A DNA stretch of 64,000 nucleotides from Symsagittifera roscoffensis (GCF_963678635.1 NC_087068.1:15131872-15195871), one strand, 5' to 3'; counted from the stretch's first letter, positions 23,711-36,405 are shown. Notes: generated from the sequence alone by a model not told the origin. Translations and numbers: made by a program.

Positions 23711-26700
23711 TGTTTTTTGCGTGATATTTAACTTCATTTTTCACTCGAATTTGGCAAAAAATACATCGACGGAACGTCCAGTGATTAATCAACATACCAT
23801 CAGCGAATTTCAAAGTGCATAAGAAAATCTCTTTACTGGAAGAATTTTGTAATCCGTAATGACCTTGTTACAAGAAACTATAGCGATGTAGAGTTATCAA
23901 ACAATTTGTTCTTTAAATCTGAACTCGAGTTGCGAGCTATAAACCTTCCCCCAGTAGAGCAATCTGAATTGAAATAACAGTGCAGCAACATAGATATCAA
24001 AAAGAAACGATTGGTTGAAAGCTCAATCAAACCCCGTGAGATTATGCCGATGATCAGGCGATGTCGGTGATCTGTCCATCTTTAAGCTACCATGCAAGAA
24101 GCAAGCCATGCAAGGCCCAATGACGCCGTAACCAACTGGAAAAAAAACGACTTTCTTCATATGTTCATTGATGACCATTGGTACTTTAAATTCTCTCGTG
24201 GCGGCGTCATGTTGTTATAATGTGCTTCCTTTATCGCACCATAGTCTTGGCAGAGGTCCAATAAATTTTCGTAGCATTTAAACACCATGTTTCATATTCT
24301 GACATATTCAACTAGAGCAGCATCAAAAACACACCAATTCCGATGAGATACCAGAACGACAGCACATGACTGCACTGTCTAAAGAAAAAGGTCGAATGTA
24401 CTGAAGGTATGGAATGACCTTCCCTCAGAAACTTTCAACGTATCTTGAGTTGATAAACTGTCCTCCTTCAAAATGAACATTGGGAAACTGTAAATACCTG
24501 TTGATAAAAAACAGTCGTAGGTTATGACCATTTCTCAAGTACGTTATCTGGGATGTTTATGACAACCAGAAATTGACGGTCGAAGTAGCAGAGTACATGT
24601 ATATCAAGGTGATATGCAACGATGGGAAACTAATCATTAGAAGAGTGATTGAACCGCAGTTGTTCATCATCATAGTACAAGACTGTGTCATACCGGAGGC
24701 TCTCAAACTGCACAGGCTTTTTAGTTCTTGCGTGATATTACTTCATTTTTCACTCGAATTTGGCAAAAATACATCGACGGAACGTCCAGTGATTAATCAA
24801 CATAACATCAGCGCATTTTAAGTGCATAAGAAAATCTCTTTACTGGAAGAATTTGGAAACCCGTAATGACCTTGTTACAAGAAACTATAGTGATGTAGAG
24901 TTATCAAACAATTTGTTCTTAAAATCTGAACTCGAGTTGCCAGCTATAAACCTTCTCTTAGTAGAGCAGTCTGAATTGAAATAACAGTGCAGCAACATTG
25001 ATATCAAAAAGAAACGATTGGTTGATAGCTCAATCAAACCCCGTGAGATTATGCCGATGATCAGGCGAAGTCGGTGATCTGTTCATCTTAAAGCTACCAT
25101 GCAAGAAGCCATGTACAGCCCAATGACGCCGTAACCAACTGGAAGAAACGACTTTCTTCATATGTTCATTGATGACCATTAGTACTTTAAGTTCTCTCGT
25201 GGCGGCGTCATGTTGTTTTAATGTGCTTCCTTTATCGCACCATAGTCTTGGCAGAGGTCCAGCAATATTTCGTAGCATTTAAACACCATGTTTTATATTC
25301 TGACATATTCAACTAGAGCAGCATCAAAAACACACCAATTCAGACGAGATACCAGAACGACAGCACGCGAGTGCACTGTCTAAAGAAAAGGTCGAATGTA
25401 CTGAAGGTATGGAATGACCTTCACTCAGAAACTTTCAACGTATCTTGAGTTGATAAACTGTCCTCCTTCAAAGTGAACATTGGGAAACTGTAAACACCTG
25501 TTGATAAAAAAACAGTCGTAGGTTATGACCATTTCTCAAGTACTTTATCTGGGATGTTTATGACAACCAGAAGTTGACGGTCGAAGTAGCAGAGTACATG
25601 TATATTAAGGTGATATGCAACGATGGGAAACTAATCATTAGAAGAGTGTTTGAACCGCAGTTGTTCATCATCATAGTACAAGACTGTGTCATATCGGAGG
25701 CTCTCAAACTGTACAGGCCTCTTAGTTCTTGCGTGATATTTAACTTCATTTTTCACTCGAATTTGGCAAAAATACATCGACGGAACGTCCAGTGATTAAT
25801 CAACATAACATCAGCGCATTTTAAGTGCATCAGAAAATCTCTTTACTGGAAGAATTTGGTAACCCGTAATGACCTTGTTACAAGAAACTATAGTGATGTA
25901 GAGTTATCAAACAATTTGTTCTTTAAATCTGAACTCGAGTTGCGACCTATAAACCTTCCCCTAGTAGAGCAATCTGAATTGAAATAACAGTGCAGCAACA
26001 TAGATATCAAAAAAAGAAACGGTTGGTTGAAAGCTCAATCAAACGCCGTGAGATTATGCCGATGATCAGGCGATGTCGGTGATCTGTCCATCTTTAAGCT
26101 ACCATGCAAGAAGCCATGTAAGGCCCAATGACGCCGTAACCAACTGGAAAAAAACGACTTTCTTCATATGTTCATTGATGACCATTAGTACTTTAAATTC
26201 TCTCGTGGCGGCGTCATGTTGTTATAATGTGCTTCCTTTATCGCACCATAGTCTTGGCAGAGGTCCAGCAAATTTTTGTAGCATTTAAACACCATGTTTT
26301 ATATTCTGACATATTCAACTAGAGCAGCATCAAAAACACACCAATTCAGATGAGATACCAGAACGACAGCACGCGACTGCACTGTCTAAAGAAAAAGGTC
26401 GAATGTACTGAAGGTATGGAATGACCTTCAATCAGAAACTTTCAACGTATCTTGAGTTGCTAAACTGTCCTCCTTCAAAGTGAACATTGGGAAACTGTAA
26501 ACACCTGTTGATAAAAAACAGTCGTAGGTTATGACCATTTCTCAAGTACTTTATCTGGGATGTTTATGACAACCAGAAATTGACGGTCGAAGTAGCAGAG
26601 TTTATGTATATCAAGGTGATATGCAACGATGGGAAACTAATCATTAGAAGAGTGTTTGAACCGCAGTTGTTCATCATCATAGTACAAGACTGTGTCATAT

Positions 26701-29700
26701 CGGAGGCTCTCAAACTGTACAGGCCTCTTAGTTCTTGCGTGATATTTAACTTCATTTTTCACTCGAATTTGGCAAAAATACATCGACGGAACGTCCAGTG
26801 ATTAATCAACATAACATCAGCGCATTTTAAGTGCATCAGAAAATCTTTTTACTGGAAGAATTTGGTAACCCGTAATGACCTTGTTACAAGAAACTATAGT
26901 GATGTAGAGTTATCAAACAATTTGTTCTTAAAATCTGAACTCGAGTTGCGACCTATAAACCTTCCCCTAGTAGAGCAATCTGAATTGAACTAACAGTGCA
27001 GCAACATAGATATCAAAAAAAGAAACGGTTGGTTGAAAGCTCAATCAAACGCCGTGAGATTATGCCGATGATCAGGCGATGTCGGTGATCTGTCCATCTT
27101 TAAGCTACCATGCAAGAAGCCATGTAAGGCCCAATGACGCCGTAACCAACTGGAAAAAACGACTTTCTTCATATGTTCATTGATGACCATTAGTACTTTA
27201 AATTCTCTCGTGGCGGCGTCATGTTGTTATAATGTGCTTCCTTTATCGCACCATAGTCTTGGCAGAGGTCCAGCAAATTTTTGTAGCATTTAAACACAAT
27301 GTTTTTTATTCTGACATATTCAACTAGAGCAGCATCAAAAACACACCAATTCAGATGAGATACCAGAACGACAGCACGCGACTGCACTGTCTAAAGAAAA
27401 AGGTCGAATGTACTGAAGGTATGGAATGACCTTCCCTCAGAAACTTTCAACGTATCTTGAGTTGATAAACTGTCCTCCTTCAAAATGAACATTGGGAAAC
27501 TTTAAACACCTGTTGATAAAAACAGTCGTAGGTTATGACCATTTCTCAAGTACTTTATCTGGGATGTTTATTACAACCAGAAATTGACGCTCGAAGTAGC
27601 AGAGTTCATGTATATCAAGGTGATATGCAACGATGGGAAATTAATCATTAAAAGAGTGATTGAACCGCAGTTGTTCATCATCATAGTACAAGACTGTGTC
27701 ATATCGGAGGCTCTCAAACTGCACAGGCCTTTTAGTTCTTGCGTGATATTTAACTTATTTTTCACTCGAATTTGGCAAAAATACATCGACGGAACGTCCA
27801 GTGATTAATCAACATAACATCAGCGCATTTTAAGTGCATCAGAAAATCTCTTTACTGGAAGAATTTGGTAACCCGTAATGACCTTGTTACAAGAAACTAT
27901 AGTGATGTAGAGTTATCAAACAATTTGTTCTTAAAATCTGAACTCGAGTTGCGAGCTATAAACATTCCCTTAGTAGAGCAGTCTGAATTGAAATAACAGT
28001 GCAGCAACATTGATATCAAAAAGAAACGATTGGTTGATAGCTCAATCAAACCCCGTGAGATTATGCCGATGATCAGGCGAAGTCGGTGATCTGTCCATCT
28101 TAAAGCTACCATGCAAGAAGCCATGTACAGCCCAATGACGCCGTAACCAACTGGAAGAAACGACTTTCTTCATATGTTCATTGATGACCATTAGTACTTT
28201 AAGTTCTCTCGTGGCGGCGTCATGTTGTTATAATGTGCTTCCTTTATCGCACCATAGTCTTGGCAGAGGTCCAGCAATTTTTCTTAACATTTAAACACCA
28301 TGTTTTATATTCTGACATATTCAACTAGAGCAGCATCAAAAACACACCAATTCAGACGAGATACCAGAACGACAGCACGCGACTGCACTGTCTAAAGAAA
28401 AAGGTCGAATGTACTGAAGGTATGGAATGACCTTCACTCAGAAACTTTCAACGTATCTTGAGTTGATAAACTGTCCTCCTTCAAACTGAACATTGGGAAA
28501 CTGTAAACACCTGTTGATAAAAAACAGTCGTAGGTTATGACAATTTCTCAAGTACTTTATCTGGGATGTTTATTACAACCAGAAATTGACGCTCGAAGTA
28601 GCAGAGTTCATGTATATCAAGGTGATATGCAACGATGGGAAATCAATCATTAAAAGAGTGATTGAACCGCAGTTGTTCATCATCATAGTACAAGACTGTG
28701 TCATATCGGAGGCTCTCAAACTGCACAGGCCTTTTAGTTCTTGCGTGATATTTAACTTATTTTTCACTCGAATTTGGCAAAAATACATCGACGGAACGTC
28801 CAGTGATTAATCAACATAACATCAGCATTTTAAGTGCATAAGAAAATCTCTTTACCGGAAGAATTTGGTAACCCGTAATGACCTTGTTACAAGAAACTAT
28901 AGTGATGTAGAGTTATCAACCAATTTGTTCTTAAAATCTGAACTCGAGTTGCGAGCTATAAACCTTCCCTTAGTAGAGCAGTCTGAATTGAAATAACAGT
29001 GCAGCAACATAGATATCAAGAAGAAACGATTGGTTGATAGCTCAATCAAACCCCGTGAGATTATGCCGATGATCAGGCGAAGTCGGTGATCTGTCCATCT
29101 TAAAGCTACCATGCAAGAAGCCATGTACAGCCCAATGACGCCGTAACCAACTGGAAGAAACGGCTTTCTTTAAACGTTCATTGATGACCATTAGTACTTT
29201 AAATTCTCTCGTGGCGGCGTCATGTTGTTATAATGTGCTTCCTTTATTGCACCATAGTCTTGGCAGAGGTCCAGCAAGTTTTCGTAGCATTTAAACACAA
29301 TGTCTTATATTCTAGCATGTTCAACTAGAGAAGCATCAAAAACACACCAATTCAGACGAGATACCAGAACGACAGCACGCGACTGCGCTGTCTAAAGCAA
29401 AAGGTCGAACGTACTGAAGGTATGGAATGACTTTCCCTCAGAAACTTTCAACGTACCTTGAGTTGATAAACTGTCGTCCTTCAAACTGAACTTTGGGAAA
29501 CTGTTAACACCTGTTGATAAAAAAACAGTCGCAGGTTATGACCATTTCTCAAATACTTTATCTGGGATGTTTCTGACAACCATAAAATGCCGGACGAAGT
29601 AGCAGAGTACATGTATATCAAGGTGATATGCAACGATGGGAAACTAATCATTAGAAGAGTGTTTGAACCGCAGTTGTTCATCATCATAGTACAAGACTGT

Positions 29701-32700
29701 GTCATATCGGAGGCTCTCAAACTGTACAGGCCTTTTAGTTCTTGCGTGATATTTAACTTAATTTTTCACTGGAATTTGGCAAAAAAACATCGATGAACCG
29801 TCCAGTGATTAATCAACATAACATCAGCAAATTTCAAAGTGCATGAGAAAATCTCTTTACTGGAAGAATTTTGTATCCCGTAATGACCTTGTTACAAGAA
29901 ACTATAGTGAAATAGAGTTATCAAACATGTGATCTTAAAATCTGAACTCGAGTTGCGAGCTATGAACCTTCCCCTAGTTGAGCAATCTGAATTGAAATAA
30001 TAGTGCAGCAACATAGATATCAAAAAGAAACGATTGGTTGAAAGCTCAATCAAACCCCGTGAGATTATGCCGATGATCAGGCGATGTCGGTGATCTGTCC
30101 ATCTTTAAGCTACCATGCAAGAAACCATCTACAGCCCAATGACGCCGTAACCAACTGGAAGAAACGACTTTCTTTATATGTTCATTGATGACCATTAGTA
30201 CTTTAAATTCTCTCGTGGCGGCGTCATGTTGGTAAAATGTGCTTTTTTTATCGCACCATAGTCTTAGCAGAGGTCCAGCAAGTTTTCGTAGCATTTAAAC
30301 ACCAGGTCTTATCTTCTGACATATTCAACTAGAGCAGCATCAAAAACACACCAATTCAGACGAGATACCAGAACGACAGCACGCGACTGCGCTGTCTAAA
30401 GCAAAAGGTCGAATGTACTAAAGGTATGGAATGACCTTCCCTCAGAAACTTTCAACGTACCTTGAGTTGATAAACTGTCCTCCTTCAAACTGAACTTTGG
30501 GAACATGTAAACACCTGTTGATAAAAAAACACTCGCAGGTTATGACCATTTCTCAAATACTTTATCTGGGATGTTTATGACAACCATAAAATGACGGACG
30601 AAGTAGCAGAGTACATGTATATCAAGGTGATATGCAACGGTGGGAAACTAATCATTAGAAGAGTGTTTGAACCGCAGTTGTTCATCATCATAGTACAAGA
30701 CTGTGTCATATCGGAGGCTCTCAAACTGTAAAGGCCTTTTAGTTCTTGCGTGATGTTTAACTTAATTTTTCACTGGAATTTGGCAAAAAAAACATCGATG
30801 AACCGTCCAGTGATTAATCAACATAACATCAGCAAATTTCAAAGTGCATAAGAAAATCTCTTTACTGGAAGAATTTTGTATCCCGTAATGACCTTGTTAC
30901 AAGAAACTATAGTGAAATAGAGTTATCAAACAATTTGATCTTAAAATCTGAACTCGAGTTGCGAGCTATAAACCTTCCCCTAATTGAGCAATCTGAGTTG
31001 AAATAACAGTGCAGCAACATAGATATCAAAAAGAAACGATTGGTTGAAAGCTCAATGAAACCCCGTGAGATTATGCCGATGATCAGGCGATGTCGGTGAT
31101 CTGTCCATCTTTAAGCTACCATGCAAGAAGCCATCTACAGCCCAATGTCCCCGTAACCAACTGGAGGAAACGACTTTCTTCATATGTTCATTGATGACCA
31201 TTAGTACTTTAAATTCTCTCGTGGCGGCGTCATGTTGCTAAAATGTGCTTTTTTTTATCGCACCATAGTCTTAGCAGAGGTCCAGCAAGTTTTCGTAGCA
31301 TTTAAACACCATGTCTTATCTTCTGACATATTCAACTAGAGCAGCATCAAAAACACACCAATTCAGACGAGATACCAGAACGACAGCACGCGACTGCGCT
31401 GTCTAAAGAAAAAGGTCTAATGTACTGAAGGTATGGAGTGACCTTCCCTCAGAAACTTTCAACGAACCTTGAGTTGATAAACTGTCCTCCTTCAAACTGA
31501 ACATTGGGAAACTGTAAACACCTGTTGATAAAAAACAGTCGTAGGTTATGACCATTTCTCAAATACTTTATCTGGGATGTTTATGACAACCAGAAATTGA
31601 CGGTCGAAGTAGCAGAGTACATGTATATCAAGGTGATATGCAACGATGGGAAATTAATCATTAGAAGAGTGATTGAACCGCAGTTGTTCATCATCATAGT
31701 ACAAGACTATGTCTTATCGGAGGCTCTCAAACTGTACAGGCTTTTTAGTTCTTGCGTGATCTTAAACCTAATTTTTCACTCGAATTTGGCAAAAAAACAT
31801 CGACGGAACGTCCAGTTATTAATCAACATATCATCAGCGAATTTCAAAGTGCATAAGAAATTCTCTTTACTGGAAGATTTTTGTAATCCGTAATGACCTT
31901 GTTACAAGAAACTATAGTGATGTAGAGTTATCAAACAATTTGTTCTTAAAATCTGAACTCGAGTTGCGAGCTATAAACCTTCCCTTAGTAGAGCAGTCTG
32001 AATTGAAATAACAGTGCAGCAACATAGATATCAAGAAGAAACGATTGGTTGATAGCTCAATCAAACCCCGTGAGATTATGCCGATGATCAGGCGAAGTCG
32101 GTGATCTGTCCATCTTAAAGCTACCATGCAAGAAGCCATGTACAGCCCAATGACGCCGTAACCAACTGGAAGAAACGGCTTTCTTTAAACGTTCATTGAT
32201 GACCATTAGTACTTTAAATTCTCTCGTGGCGGCGTCATGTTGTTATAATGTGCTTCCTTTATTGCACCATAGTCTTGGCAGAGGTCCAGCAAGTTTTCGT
32301 AGCATTTGAACACAATGTCTTATATTCTGACATGTTCAACTAGAGCAGCATTAAAAACACACCAATTCAGACGAGATACCAGAACGACAGCACGCGACTG
32401 CGCTGTCTAAAGCAAAAGGTCGAATGTACTGAAGGTATGGAATGACTTTCCCTCAGAAACTTTCAACGTACCTTGAGTTGATAAACTGTCCTCCTTCAAA
32501 ATGAACATTGGGAAACTGTAAACACCTGTTGATAAAAAACAGTCGTAGGTTATGTCCATTTCTCAAGTACTTTATCTGGGATGTTTTTGACAACCAGAAA
32601 TTGACGGTCGAAGTAGCAGAGTACATGTATATCAAGGTGATATGCAACGATGGGAAACTAATCATTAGAAGAGTGATTGAACCGCAGTTGTTCATCATCA

Positions 32701-33223
32701 TAGTACAAGACTGTGTCATATCGGAGGCCCTCAAACTGCACGGGCTTTTTAGTTCTTGCGTGATATTTAACTTCATTTTTCACTCGAATTTGGCAAAAAT
32801 ACATCGACGGAACGTCCAGTGATTAATCAACATAACATCAGCGCATTTTAAGTGCATAAGAAAATCTCTTTGCTGGAAGAATTTGGTAACCCGTAATGAC
32901 CTTGTTACAAGAAACTATAGTGATGTAGAGTTATCAAACAATTTGTTCTTAAAATCTGAACTCGAGTTGCGAGCTATAAACCTTCCCCTAGTAGAGCAAT
33001 CTGAATTGAAATAACAGTGCAGCAACATAGATATCAAAAAGAAAAGATTGGTTGAAAACGCAATCAAACCCCGTGAGATTATGCCGATGATCAGGCGAAG
33101 TCGGTGATCTGTCCATCTTTAAGCTACCATGCAAGAAGCCATGTACAGCCCAATGGGACCGTAACCAACTGGAAGAAACGACTTTCTTCATACGTTCATT
33201 GATGACCATTAGTACTTTAAATT
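23711..33223. repeat. 1.0-kb satellite array, about 9.5 copies
   Basis: The block around GCAACGATGGGAAACTAATC starts a new copy at about 24,574, 25,574, 26,580, 27,584, 28,586, 29,587, 30,593, 31,597 and 32,605, steps of 1,001-1,008 bp. Copies are highly similar with few indels. The first copy enters part-way (GCGTGATATTTAACTTC near 23,719) and the last stops after TAGTACTTTAAATTG near 33,223. Open frames of 60-107 codons occur on both strands but none runs through a unit. The conservation reflects array homogenisation and is not evidence of coding. No similarity to array 1 is visible. Confidence 0.95.
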
Positions 33224-33735
33224 GTACTATATTATACAATAACTTGGGCTTTTTCACTTCCACTCACATTTCAATTTTCCAATTTTTAGTTGTCTTACAT
33301 GTTGTTATGGCTGAAGGCGTGATGGTACGATGTAAGGTATGAAGAACAAAAGTGATCAAAATAGTTAGTTCACATAGTTTGTTCCCCGTGCATAGTTTAA
33401 TTACATTACATTATGCCAACGTGAAATTAGATTTTCAAAATTGAAATTTAAATGTGGAGGGAAAGTGGAAAGGATCTTTGGTTTGATAGTTTTTTTTCTA
33501 CAATTAAGCGTTTTTGTCGTATTAAGTTGCGTCCAAGGTTTGTTATTTGTTGGGTGCGCATGAAGGTTTTTATGGGTGTGTGAATTAGTTTGAAAACGGG
33601 GTTCTCTGGACCTAGCAGAAGTGGAAAATAGGTGTCGCTGTCCATCTCAATACATCCCTCTCTTCCGGGGCCCTACTCTTTATTATATACCTAATCTGTT
33701 TATTGATAAAAGCGTCTAACTTGTTTTATTTCCAG
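33224..33735. other. Non-repeat spacer right of the satellite
   Basis: AT-rich sequence between the end of the 1.0-kb satellite and the first exon-like block. A minus-strand open frame of 65 codons (33,448-33,645) has no recognisable motif. A TTTTTAG/TTGTC...AAG/GTATG block at 33,281-33,327 looks like a mini-exon, but its phase does not fit the next block. I see no firm gene here. Confidence 0.5.
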
Positions 33736-33805
33736 TTTGAAAGAGATCAATAAACTCATGTCTGGGCTCCAAAGGAAACCCAGTTTGATCGGCACCCAGA
33801 TTTAG
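33736..33805 (+). CDS. Candidate C-terminal exon of an unidentified gene
   Basis: The acceptor TTGTTTTATTTCCAG is followed by an open frame LKEINKLMSGLQRKPSLIG, then TQI and TAG. AATAAA lies at 33,901-33,906, about 95 bp past the stop, as expected for a short 3' UTR. If right, this is the last exon of a gene whose earlier exons lie upstream, with the satellites inside its intron or separating it from them. An alternative reading ends the exon at 33,759 before GTCTGG and joins in phase to the block at 34,554. That would give LKEINKLIDKIHEVK, but the donor is weak. No family is recognised. Confidence 0.35.
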
Positions 33806-33900
33806 CTGGATCGTTTCAAACTACGACCAAGAGAGAAATGGAATGTTGTTGACATGTTGAAAAGTTAGTAGTTTAAGTAATTGAAGTAAAGCCTAGACCA

Positions 33901-33906
33901 AATAAA
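33901..33906 (+). terminator. Possible polyadenylation signal AATAAA
   Basis: A canonical AATAAA follows the TAG of the candidate terminal exon by about 95 bp. AATAAA is common in AT-rich DNA, so its weight comes only from its position. Confidence 0.3.
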
Positions 33907-33994
33907 GTAAGTTGATGGTTTTTAGTCCTGGCTCAAACCTACTGCTTTAAATACTGAGTTAGATACTGCGTTAAATTATATCGTTTTGCCATGC

Positions 33995-34540
33995 GTTTTA
34001 AGAGTGATGAACGTAGTGAGTACTTTTATATAGATATTGCTGATTTTTTTAATGTTTTTTTTTCTGGAAAAAGTCTCAAAATTTGTTCACGCTAAATTTG
34101 ATTTTTCGCTGTTTGATTTCTGATTTTTTAAAGCTCAGTGCACATTTATTGCTAAAAGGAAGGCAAACTCCACCATCAAACAGCAAAATTGCAAAGGTCA
34201 CCGAAACGTGATCGAATTCTTATTTCGAAAATGGAAATTAATTATCAGATTTCCCAGCGAAGTAAAAATTTTACCTATTGATCCAGTGTTCTCAAATAGT
34301 GACATTTTAACAAAAAAGTGTCCATCGTAAGTTGTTCTACAAATTCAAAGAGCTTTAGGGCCATCTATTTTTTCTTCGAAATTCAAAAGTTGAAGATTGA
34401 AAAAACAAGTTTTTCTTTAGTTTCCTTGCGTTCATTACTCTTTTTCCAACTGTCAGTTGGCTATGTTGTCAACATTTCTGTCAAATTGATGAACTGACTT
34501 GAAAATTTTTGAGTAATGAAGGAACTGAAGTTCCTGTGTT
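33995..34540 (+). repeat. Unclassified interspersed repeat R1, copy a
   Basis: Shares an ordered set of landmarks with other sites in the window: GATGAACG near the start, TCTCAAAATTTGTTCACGC, AAAGGTCAC, GATTT(C)CCAGCG, TTGATCCAGT and TTTTTCCAACTGTCAGTTGGCT near the end. Related copies lie near 38,270-39,240, 47,640-48,010, 52,490-52,580 and 63,625-63,830. No coding frame, terminal inverted repeat or target duplication is obvious. Confidence 0.65.
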
Positions 34541-34553
34541 GTTTAATTTGCAG

Positions 34554-34596
34554 TGATAAGATTCACGAAGTCAAGATTACACTTGGCACTGCGGCG
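34554..34596 (+). CDS. Candidate internal exon (DKIHEVKITLGTAA)
   Basis: Acceptor TGTTTAATTTGCAG, then one base completing a codon and 14 codons, then GCG/GTAATT. The composition (K, E, T, A, no poly-Phe) is unlike translated intron here. It ends in phase 0, which matches the exon-like block starting CAAACC at 35,334. Short length keeps confidence low, and the family is unknown. Confidence 0.35.
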
Positions 34597-34599
34597 GTA

Positions 34600-35300
34600 A
34601 TTTTGACAAAAGAAAAAAGGATACTATTCAAGGACGGATCTAGTTTTTCCTAACTTTCGTCGATATTTTTTGTTAATTCAAACAAATTGATTTTTCTAGC
34701 TCTCTCAAAACACCATAAACTATATTCAGCCAATTTTTTTTCGTGCCGCTTGAAAGTTTTTGAAAAAATAAAAACAAATCAAGTGATCAGAACCTTTTAT
34801 ATTTAAAGTCGGTTAAAACGAAGTTCGCCCAAAAATCATTGAAAGTTGAGGAGCCATGTTATGGAACCATCTGAAAATGTCAGACTTATTCCCTTCTAAT
34901 TTGGACTGAAGTGCTTCTATCCAACACTTTGTGCATAGTTTTAAAGATAGTATCCTAGCATTTGATAATCAAATAGAAAAGTTTTTTTAATTGAGGTTCT
35001 GTGTGTGATTACGAACACATTTGTTTGGGATGTTGTCTATCGCCATACGCGCCATACTTGTCTGAGAAAAGGTAACCAATTAAAGGTATCTCTTGCCTGT
35101 TGGTTATCCTCTTATGTCTGTCGGCTAAAACTGCATATATGTAAGTTAATGCACTGAAGAAATTTTTTATTATTAAACCCAAAAATACCGTATTTGGACT
35201 TTTTTCGGAAGTTTGTTGGTGTTTTTGGATACGCGTTTAACTCAGTTTAATTGTGTTATCTTGGGTAGTGTCTAGATTCTGTTCTAATAAATTTCTTTTA
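34600..35300. other. No feature seen
   Basis: AT-rich, T-run-rich sequence typical of the introns in this window. Nothing beyond chance open frames. Confidence 0.5.
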
Positions 35301-35333
35301 TTTAGAAACGGTAGCAGTGTGTGTTTGATTCAG

Positions 35334-35450
35334 CAAACCTGGAGCTTTATTCAGCGAATTTATGACCCAATCTCAGCCATGAGCCTCTTGATTCCGGAAA
35401 TTGATTGCCAAATTTGCCGTAGTCTTAACCAAAAGGATATCATTTCTTAG
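35334..35450 (+). CDS. Candidate coding block, unidentified
   Basis: After GTGTTTGATTCAG the frame reads QTWSFIQRIYDPISAMSLL and then IPEIDCQICRSLNQKDIIS before TAG. An upstream acceptor at 35,305 would add NGSSVCLIQ. Beyond the TAG the same frame stays protein-like for about 32 more codons (KRFVDEIDYHGLIIEF...). The TAG may therefore be a disabling change in a pseudogene, or a missed donor may lie before it. The phase agrees with the 34,554 block. No family is recognised. Confidence 0.38.
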   Translation, partial: QTWSFIQRIYDPISAMSLLIPEIDCQICRSLNQKDIIS

Positions 35451-35662
35451 AAACGATTTGTTGATGAGATAGATTACCATGGGCTAATCATTGAGTTTTA
35501 TTTGCCCTCTTCAACCAGGATTTTTGGTCGGCTTTTGAAGTCAGAATAATGGTGCTAACTTGTGTATTGTGTTTGTTTTGTTTGTTTTTGGTTACTTGTG
35601 GTGATATTGGCCCCTCTAAAAATAAAGTGTCACCTATCAGTTAATTTTCATACTGGTGTCAG

Positions 35663-35786
35663 AAAGACTGAACAAAAGCCATTGATATATGCAATGGTCT
35701 ATGAACAGTCTGCGAGTTTAGAAAAGTTAAAACTAGCTTTGTATATAGTTTATGATGAATTCTGCAGTCAAAGAAAATTCATTTAA
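35663..35786 (+). CDS. Weak candidate coding block
   Basis: After TACTGGTGTCAG the frame reads KTEQKPLIYAMVYEQSASLE, then KLKLALYIVYDEFCSQRKFI and a stop. The residue mix looks like protein, unlike the Phe/Leu-rich translations of nearby intron. No good donor is seen. It could be a further piece of the gene or pseudogene whose other pieces are at 35,334 and 36,277. Confidence 0.22.
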
Positions 35787-36276
35787 TGGTCCTGCGAAGT
35801 CTTAGCATTGCGGTCCACTGTTGACTATTGAAAGCTGTGAAAAATATCATAAAATGTAAATTTAGTCGCCCGATACTTCAAATTTTTGAGCAAATAATTC
35901 GAATTGTAATTAACATTTGACGTCTGAAGGGCGCACTTAAGTAATCTCTTAGAATATTTTTGTTTTGTACCTTTTGTATTACTGTTTCTGATTCAATTCT
36001 GTTTTATTGGAGGCGCGAATATTTAGTCACCGATTTGTTCATTCTGATCGGAACGACGATTGATTATTCCGATTAATGAAAGTCAGTGGTGACTGTTTGA
36101 TCACGTAAGTTTCTGAAATAAATTTATTTTTGATGAAATAACTGTCATGGCTCAAGGTTAAATTTCGAAAACATTGAAAAATGTAAGAAATTATAAAAAT
36201 AGATCTCAAGTGACCTGAATTGTTTCTGGTGCTTAGCTTTTTAGATTTCTTTCAGACCGTGCAATTTTTTTTCCAG

Positions 36277-36405
36277 ATAAACAGCCTAACTGACTTCTAT
36301 GAACTAATCATTTTTGAAGCACTTAGTGCGCGTGAGTTTCCGGTTAAAATGCTCCTCGATGAATTAAAAAATAAGTTTCCCTTCTATAACAAAGTGGACA
36401 TGGCG
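36277..36405 (+). CDS. Likely internal exon, 43 codons, unidentified gene
   Basis: A strong acceptor (GCAATTTTTTTTCCAG) and a consensus donor (ATGGCG/GTAAGG) bracket exactly 43 codons in phase 0. They begin INSLTDFYELIIFEALSARE and continue FPVKMLLDELKNKFPFYNKVDMA in two stretches. The amphipathic, Lys/Leu/Glu-rich sequence suggests helices. This is the best exon in the 33-45 kb region. I cannot name the family. The next phase-0 acceptor with a coding frame is at 37,262. Confidence 0.55.

Noticed and set aside
24573-32822. Open frames of 60-107 codons in the 1.0-kb satellite as a gene family
   Set aside because: Open stretches occur on both strands and change length between copies, and no frame spans a unit. 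Array homogenisation explains the similarity.
33281-33327. Mini-exon before the candidate terminal exon
   Set aside because: Acceptor and donor are plausible, but no donor choice gives the phase required by the 33,736 block.
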